NCBI GenBank assembly: GCA_025451145.1
Contig: JANWKX010000028.1
Span: forward strand, 1 to 10,856
Direction: 5' to 3'
Origin: Vampirovibrionales bacterium
GTDB lineage: Bacteria; Cyanobacteriota; Vampirovibrionia; Vampirovibrionales; JAGQHJ01
DNA: 10,856 bases
Part shown: piece after piece, positions 7,318 through 10,856 of the stretch
Layout of the letters: each line of letters opens with the position of its first letter
Position numbering within the stretch: position 1 is the first letter of the stretch
Program-made: the position numbers and the translations under genes
The notes under the pieces: model-generated
What the model saw: the letters and a program-made list of their open reading frames with translations, nothing else
What the model was told of the DNA's origin: nothing
The model's database searches: none

Positions 7318-7469
7318 GGAGGATATATCAAAAATATAGCCTTTATCAGTCTCAAGTTTTCCATCTGCCTGACGAAAAGCTAAATTACGGGTCTCTATGG
7401 ATGGAGTTCGCTAGGCAAGGGATTTGAGTGCCGTCCCGGTATATTGGCAAAGATGTTGAAGAGGTCGAG

Positions 7470-9164
7470 ATGCTACAACCCAACTCTTCTCCACAACCTG
7501 ATGGTGCTTTTTCGTCTCAATTTTCATTGGTCCCTGTCCAGAAGGATGTTTCTGCCGAATATTATTTAAAACTCGGGAAAAAACTTTATAACAGTTATTT
7601 GGCCCATTCACGGCAACAAGACCTGGATCATGCCATCCAGTATTTTCAAAAGGCCGTGGAAATGGAGCCGAATTTGGCGCAGGCCTATGTCCAATTGGCC
7701 AGTGCGCTTTGGGATCGAGGGACGATTAATCTTGAACTTGCTCAATTCTACTGTGAAACGGCGCTTCGCTTAGATCCATCCCAATCCGAAGCACATTTGT
7801 ACTTGGGATATTTTTTACAACGGGCCGGATTTCGCGAAGAGGCTAAACACCAATATCAATTGGCGATTCAAAAAGGTTTCTGGAGTTCTGCCAGAGCACA
7901 TATTGCCTTAAGCAGCCTGATTTTAAAGCAATCTGTGAGATGTGAAAACAAAGGCCAGCAAAGTTTATACGCCTTAAGAGGGGTCGTCACATTTTTCATG
8001 GGCTGTCTCTTATTGCCTCTGGATGGTCAAACGTGTCAGCTCTTAAAAGAAAGCCTATCGTCAGATCTCAAAAGCTATCTCTTATTGGGAACATTTAAAA
8101 GCCTAAAACGTGCCAAGGCCCATGGGTGGTCCTTGCGTGTTCTTGAGATGGCAACCCGCATGATGCCGAAAGAGCCTGTGTTTCATCAGCTTCTCGGCGA
8201 TGAATATTTATTTGAACGCAATGAGCCAGGAAAAGCCATTTTGTCTTATCAACAAGCTCAGTGTCTGATGCCTGAAGACATGAATCTGCTCAAAAAGCTG
8301 GGTAAGGCCTATGCTGAAGCCAATCACCCGCAAAAAGCCATTGATACATTGAGCCAAGTGGCTGAAGTTCACAGTGAGGACTTTGATACCCTTTATCAAC
8401 TGGGTCAAATTCATACTGAGGCAGGCGCTTACTTTAAAGCGCTCTATTATTTCAAGGAGGCCAAGCGCCAAAAATCCGATTACCCCTATTTATATAGCAG
8501 CATGGGCTATGTGTTGTTCAAGATGGACGATATGGAAGGGGCCTTTGAAGAATATAAGCTTGCCTTAGAATATGGGACTGACGCCATTTGGCTTGCTACG
8601 GTTGCCCAAACATTAGGAACGTTAGCCTTTCAGGTTTACCATAATATCAATGAAGCCATTGATTTCCTTCAACTGGCCTTGAGTTACAACCCGGACAATC
8701 AAGATACCCTGGCCTTATTGGCAGATCTGTATTTTGAATCCGGTCAAATGGATCTGGCCATTGGCGCTTACCGGACCATTCTTCAAATCGACCCCAAAAA
8801 TGCCGATTGCTACAACAATATTGGCTATATTCTCTGGCAACTGGATGAAAATCAATCGGCCATTGACGCTTATATGGCTTCAATCTACTACGATAAGGAG
8901 AATCCAGTAGCCCATAACAACCTGGGGGTTATTTATCTGGATGAAGAAACTAGCCCTGAAAAAGCCTTGCCGCTTTTTCAAGAGGCCTTTCATCTGAAGC
9001 CGGATTATACCCTGGCATGCTTCAATATCGCACGGGCAAAGGATGCCTTGGGACAACGTTTAGAGGCTGCAGAATACTACAGCAAAGCTCTGGAGTTAAA
9101 TCAAATGAATCCGGAGCTGGAGGATACTGAAATTCTGGATTACCTCAACCGTCTGTTTCACTAG
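7470..9164 (+). CDS. Tetratricopeptide repeat (TPR) protein of unknown function
   Basis: A 564-residue protein made almost entirely of TPR helices. Clear units end in patterns such as AIQYFQKAVEMEPN, LAQFYCETALRLDP, AILSYQQAQCLMP, ALYYFKEAKRQ, AIDFLQLALSYNPDN, AIGAYRTILQIDPKN, AIDAYMASIYYDKEN, ALPLFQEAFHLKPDY and AAEYYSKALELN. About ten repeats fall in an N-terminal block (about residues 31-155) and a C-terminal block (about 235-555). The stretch between them contains a hydrophobic run (about residues 168-184, ALRGVVTFFMGCLLLPL) that could be a degenerate repeat or a membrane-contacting helix. There is no signal peptide. TPR arrays are protein-binding scaffolds, and no enzymatic domain is present, so the partner is unknown. 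I chose ATG 7470 because GAGG lies 5 nt before it. GTG at 7428, preceded by AAGGG, is in frame and would add 14 residues. The gene ends at a strong terminator and is a single-gene unit. Confidence 0.9.
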   Translation: MLQPNSSPQPDGAFSSQFSLVPVQKDVSAEYYLKLGKKLYNSYLAHSRQQDLDHAIQYFQKAVEMEPNLAQAYVQLASALWDRGTINLELAQFYCETALRLDPSQSEAHLYLGYFLQRAGFREEAKHQYQLAIQKGFWSSARAHIALSSLILKQSVRCENKGQQSLYALRGVVTFFMGCLLLPLDGQTCQLLKESLSSDLKSYLLLGTFKSLKRAKAHGWSLRVLEMATRMMPKEPVFHQLLGDEYLFERNEPGKAILSYQQAQCLMPEDMNLLKKLGKAYAEANHPQKAIDTLSQVAEVHSEDFDTLYQLGQIHTEAGAYFKALYYFKEAKRQKSDYPYLYSSMGYVLFKMDDMEGAFEEYKLALEYGTDAIWLATVAQTLGTLAFQVYHNINEAIDFLQLALSYNPDNQDTLALLADLYFESGQMDLAIGAYRTILQIDPKNADCYNNIGYILWQLDENQSAIDAYMASIYYDKENPVAHNNLGVIYLDEETSPEKALPLFQEAFHLKPDYTLACFNIARAKDALGQRLEAAEYYSKALELNQMNPELEDTEILDYLNRLFH

Positions 9165-9183
9165 GATCTCTGTTAGCTTCATT

Positions 9184-9205
9184 GCCCGACAGCGTTTGAT
9201 CGGGC
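9184..9205 (+). other. GC-rich hairpin downstream of the TPR gene
   Basis: GCCCGA (9184-9189) pairs with TCGGGC (9200-9205) across a 10-nt loop, starting 20 nt after the TPR stop codon. The following bases are pyrimidine-rich but have no immediate T-run. It is probably an mRNA 3' stabilising hairpin or an auxiliary stop signal ahead of the true terminator. Confidence 0.4.
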
Positions 9206-9237
9206 CTCGATTTCTCTCTCCCTTGTTTTTCCTGATT

Positions 9238-9270
9238 GCACCAGTTCTGAATGGATCTGGTGCTTTTTTT
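9238..9270 (+). terminator. Rho-independent terminator of the TPR gene
   Basis: GCACCAG (9238-9244) and CTGGTGC (9257-9263) form a perfect 7-bp stem with a 12-nt loop, followed directly by seven T residues (9264-9270). This is a textbook terminator for rightward transcription. Read leftward, the stem is not followed by a T-run, so it should not stop the converging htrA transcript efficiently. Confidence 0.9.
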
Positions 9271-9308
9271 GCCTTGATGACTTGGGAGAGCCATCCGTCA
9301 GACAAGGC

Positions 9309-10616
9309 CTAGTTCTCCTCCATCTGCTGCTGGGCAGGAGAGGGGGAAAGCGCGTTATCCGGTAATGCTTGGGTGCGAAGGACCAAGGCCACCATTTGAC
9401 TGTTTCGAAGCACTTGAATATGAAACTCTGAGTTCAGGGGTTTGGATCGGACTAGATCCTGAACGGCTTTTGGGGTGGTCACCACGGTTCCGTTAATGCG
9501 TTGGATAATATCGCCCTGCTGAAATCCTGCCTGCTCCGAGGGGCTGTTGGGGAGAACTTGGGCCACGACAACGCCCTTGATGTTTTCGCCAATGCCAAGG
9601 CTCTTGGCTAAATCCGGCTGCAGTTCCGCCATGCTGATGCCAATCCAGGGCCGGGTGACATGACCCGTCTGAATGAGCCCTTCAGCCACTTTTTTAGCCG
9701 TATCGACCGGAATGGCAAAGCCGATATTTTGGCCGGACCCGGCAATGGCCGTATTAATCCCGATGACTTCCCCATTCAAGTTGACTAGCGGTCCACCTGA
9801 GTTGCCAGGATTAATGGCCGCATCCGTTTGAATAAAATCGACGTTGGCGTTGATATCGGGGACTTGGCGAGAAAGGGCGCTGATGATCCCAAGGGTCACC
9901 GTATGATCAAACCCAAGGGGTGAACCTACCGCAATGACCCATTCTCCAGGCCTCAAACGACTGCTGTTTCCAAGCTTAGCCGCTTTTAAGTGGCTTGCCC
10001 CTTGCATCTTAAGAACCGCAATGTCGGTAAAGGGGTCTCGGCCAATGACGCTGGCTTTAAATTTTCGGCCATCATTTAAGGTCACCGTAATATCGTCTGC
10101 ACCATTGACCACATGGTTGTTGGTGAGGACATCGCCATCGTCACTGATGATGACGCCAGATCCATTCCCCTTGATAATGGGTGATCCGGCTTGGAACTGG
10201 GGCATGGGCATCGGCTGAACGCCAAAAAACCGCTGGAAGAGATCACTGTTAAAGGGCATAAATTGAGACATGGCCCCTCGTTTTTGAATGTCAATGTTAA
10301 CGACTGAAGGGGCAATGTCTTCCGCCACATCGGCAATCAGGTTAGAGGAACCTGAGAAGAGCTGTCGATCGGATGACGTGGCACGGGTCGTGAGCTGAAA
10401 ATCAGGGTTTGATCCCAATTGGATTTCTTGGGCATGGTTTTGCCAATCCACAGCATTGGGATGGTAGTAGTTGATGAGGCCAATACTAAAGGCGGCTCCA
10501 GCCAGAAACAAGGCGCTTCCCGATAAAGCCAGAGGCCAGGAGAAGCGCTTTACTTTTTTAAAAACCGTATTTCTTTCAATAGAGGACTCTTGAAGATCAT
10601 GATCCGCTTCGGTCAC
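9309..10616 (-). CDS. htrA: Membrane-anchored HtrA/Deg serine protease with one PDZ domain
   Basis: A trypsin-like protease/chaperone that degrades misfolded proteins outside the cytoplasmic membrane; 435 residues from the chosen GTG. A basic stretch (KKVKR, 20-24) precedes one hydrophobic anchor (about 25-50), which leaves the rest extracytoplasmic. The catalytic triad is H168 (TNNHVV), D198 (DPFTDIAVL) and S273 (GNSGGP, 271-276). A Met/Phe/Pro-rich loop (about 121-146) sits before the protease core, as in the LA loop of Deg proteases. A single PDZ domain spans about 326-415, as in DegS and cyanobacterial HhoA/HhoB/HtrA rather than two-PDZ DegP/DegQ. The GTG at 10616 is chosen because AAGGAG lies 8 nt before it. 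The in-frame ATG at 10652 has no Shine-Dalgarno but would add a CxxC-containing stretch of 12 residues. The gene is divergent from the partial gene at the right edge and convergent with the TPR gene. Confidence 0.95.
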   Translation of the reverse strand: MTEADHDLQESSIERNTVFKKVKRFSWPLALSGSALFLAGAAFSIGLINYYHPNAVDWQNHAQEIQLGSNPDFQLTTRATSSDRQLFSGSSNLIADVAEDIAPSVVNIDIQKRGAMSQFMPFNSDLFQRFFGVQPMPMPQFQAGSPIIKGNGSGVIISDDGDVLTNNHVVNGADDITVTLNDGRKFKASVIGRDPFTDIAVLKMQGASHLKAAKLGNSSRLRPGEWVIAVGSPLGFDHTVTLGIISALSRQVPDINANVDFIQTDAAINPGNSGGPLVNLNGEVIGINTAIAGSGQNIGFAIPVDTAKKVAEGLIQTGHVTRPWIGISMAELQPDLAKSLGIGENIKGVVVAQVLPNSPSEQAGFQQGDIIQRINGTVVTTPKAVQDLVRSKPLNSEFHIQVLRNSQMVALVLRTQALPDNALSPSPAQQQMEEN

Positions 10617-10624
10617 TTCCACAT

Positions 10625-10630
10625 CTCCTT
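10625..10630 (-). promoter_or_regulatory. Strong Shine-Dalgarno (AAGGAG) that decides the htrA start
   Basis: Read on the minus strand, AAGGAG is followed by ATGTGGAA and then an in-frame GTG at 10616. The upstream ATG at 10652 has no purine-rich site. If translation began at 10652, this motif would lie inside the coding region with no role. Confidence 0.55.
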
Positions 10631-10706
10631 TTTCACAAACTGCACAGTACATCTATGATAAAGGGTATGATGATATTATGGATCTGATTTAAATGAGATG
10701 AGTGGG

Positions 10707-10735
10707 TTGAGAATCCACACCGCTTACGATATAAC
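10707..10735 (+). promoter_or_regulatory. Near-consensus sigma-70 promoter, TTGAGA-17-TATAAC
   Basis: TTGAGA (10707-10712) and TATAAC (10730-10735) each match five of six consensus bases, with the ideal 17-bp spacer. Transcription would begin near 10742 and give a leader of about 27 nt before the GTG at 10769. This is the best-matching promoter in the window and supports a rightward gene that runs off the edge. Confidence 0.7.
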
Positions 10736-10768
10736 ATGGACTATTAAGAAGAGTAGAAGTTCCCGCTG

Positions 10769-10856
10769 GTGGACCCATCGCTTCAAAAACGCTTACATGA
10801 ATTTTTGGTCAATCATGCCTTACTGGTTGCAGGGCGTGAGGTTCATTTTATTGTGG
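10769..10856 (+). CDS. Start of an unidentified gene (29 codons visible, cut by right edge)
   Basis: From the GTG at 10769 the frame is open to the window end and reads as plausible protein: MDPSLQKRLHEFLVNHAL, then LVAGREVHFIV. The upstream in-frame stop is TAG at 10754-10756, so the start must lie after it; GTG at 10769 is the best candidate, with CTG at 10766 less likely. A near-consensus promoter ends 34 nt upstream. The ribosome binding site is weak (AGAAG, 9 nt away). The visible residues suggest an amphipathic helix followed by a strand, too little to name a family. Confidence 0.5.
   Translation, partial: MDPSLQKRLHEFLVNHALLVAGREVHFIV

Noticed and set aside
7425..7427. TGA read as a sense codon (genetic code variant) joining the upstream frame to the TPR gene
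   Set aside because: None of the seven complete genes contains an in-frame TGA, and Trp appears as TGG where I checked. These genes end in TAA or TAG, but so small a sample does not show that TGA is reassigned.
7263..7427. Possible small leader protein starting at ATG 7263
   Set aside because: No Shine-Dalgarno, and the residue pattern (Ile/Gln/Tyr-rich without periodicity) does not look like a protein.
1..10856. Mobile elements, CRISPR arrays, toxin-antitoxin or phage-defence modules
   Set aside because: No transposase, integrase, spaced repeats or defence-type protein motifs were seen on either strand.

Overview
The window is about 10.9 kb of ordinary, densely coded bacterial chromosome with moderate GC. 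It holds seven complete genes that I accept and one gene cut by each edge. Conserved-family genes include a bifunctional (p)ppGpp synthetase/hydrolase (Rel), a tRNA adenosine deaminase (TadA), a CDF zinc exporter and a membrane-anchored HtrA protease. Several residue patterns in Rel (the AENFRKMFLAMA block, then KLADRLHNM) and in HtrA (single PDZ, N-terminal anchor, DFIQTDAAINPGNSGGP block) remind me of Cyanobacteriota. With no sign of photosynthesis genes, a non-photosynthetic relative such as Vampirovibrionia/Melainabacteria is my best guess. That is inference from memory of family sequences, at no better than moderate-low confidence.

Layout, left to right. Positions 1-2773 (minus strand) hold a two-gene unit: a class II glutamine-dependent asparagine synthase-like amidotransferase, followed 23 bp later by an NAD-dependent nucleotide-sugar epimerase that runs off the left edge. 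The epimerase resembles the WbmF/WbmG uronic-acid-sugar epimerases of Bordetella O-antigen synthesis, a locus that also carries an asparagine-synthase homologue. The pair therefore probably begins a surface-glycan locus that makes an amidated uronic acid sugar. Positions 3049-5271 (minus) hold rel. Positions 5419-5703 (minus) hold a 94-residue protein of unknown family with a good ribosome binding site. It diverges from tadA (5796-6266, plus), which converges on the CDF transporter (6273-7187, minus) with only 6 bp between the stop codons. The CDF gene diverges from a long TPR protein (7470-9164, plus), which ends at a clear rho-independent terminator (9238-9270). The HtrA protease (minus) converges on that terminator. 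Divergent from HtrA, a near-consensus promoter (10707-10735) drives a gene whose first 29 codons reach the right edge.

The genes mostly form single transcription units separated by short divergent or convergent gaps; only the amidotransferase-epimerase pair looks like an operon. Several minus-strand genes (asnB, rel, CDF) lack a clear Shine-Dalgarno sequence. Two of them have a -10-like box so close to the start codon that leaderless transcripts are plausible. I see no mobile element, CRISPR array, tRNA or rRNA. I also see no convincing undescribed system. The most useful leads are the glycan-amidation pair, the possible leaderless genes and the 94-residue orphan.
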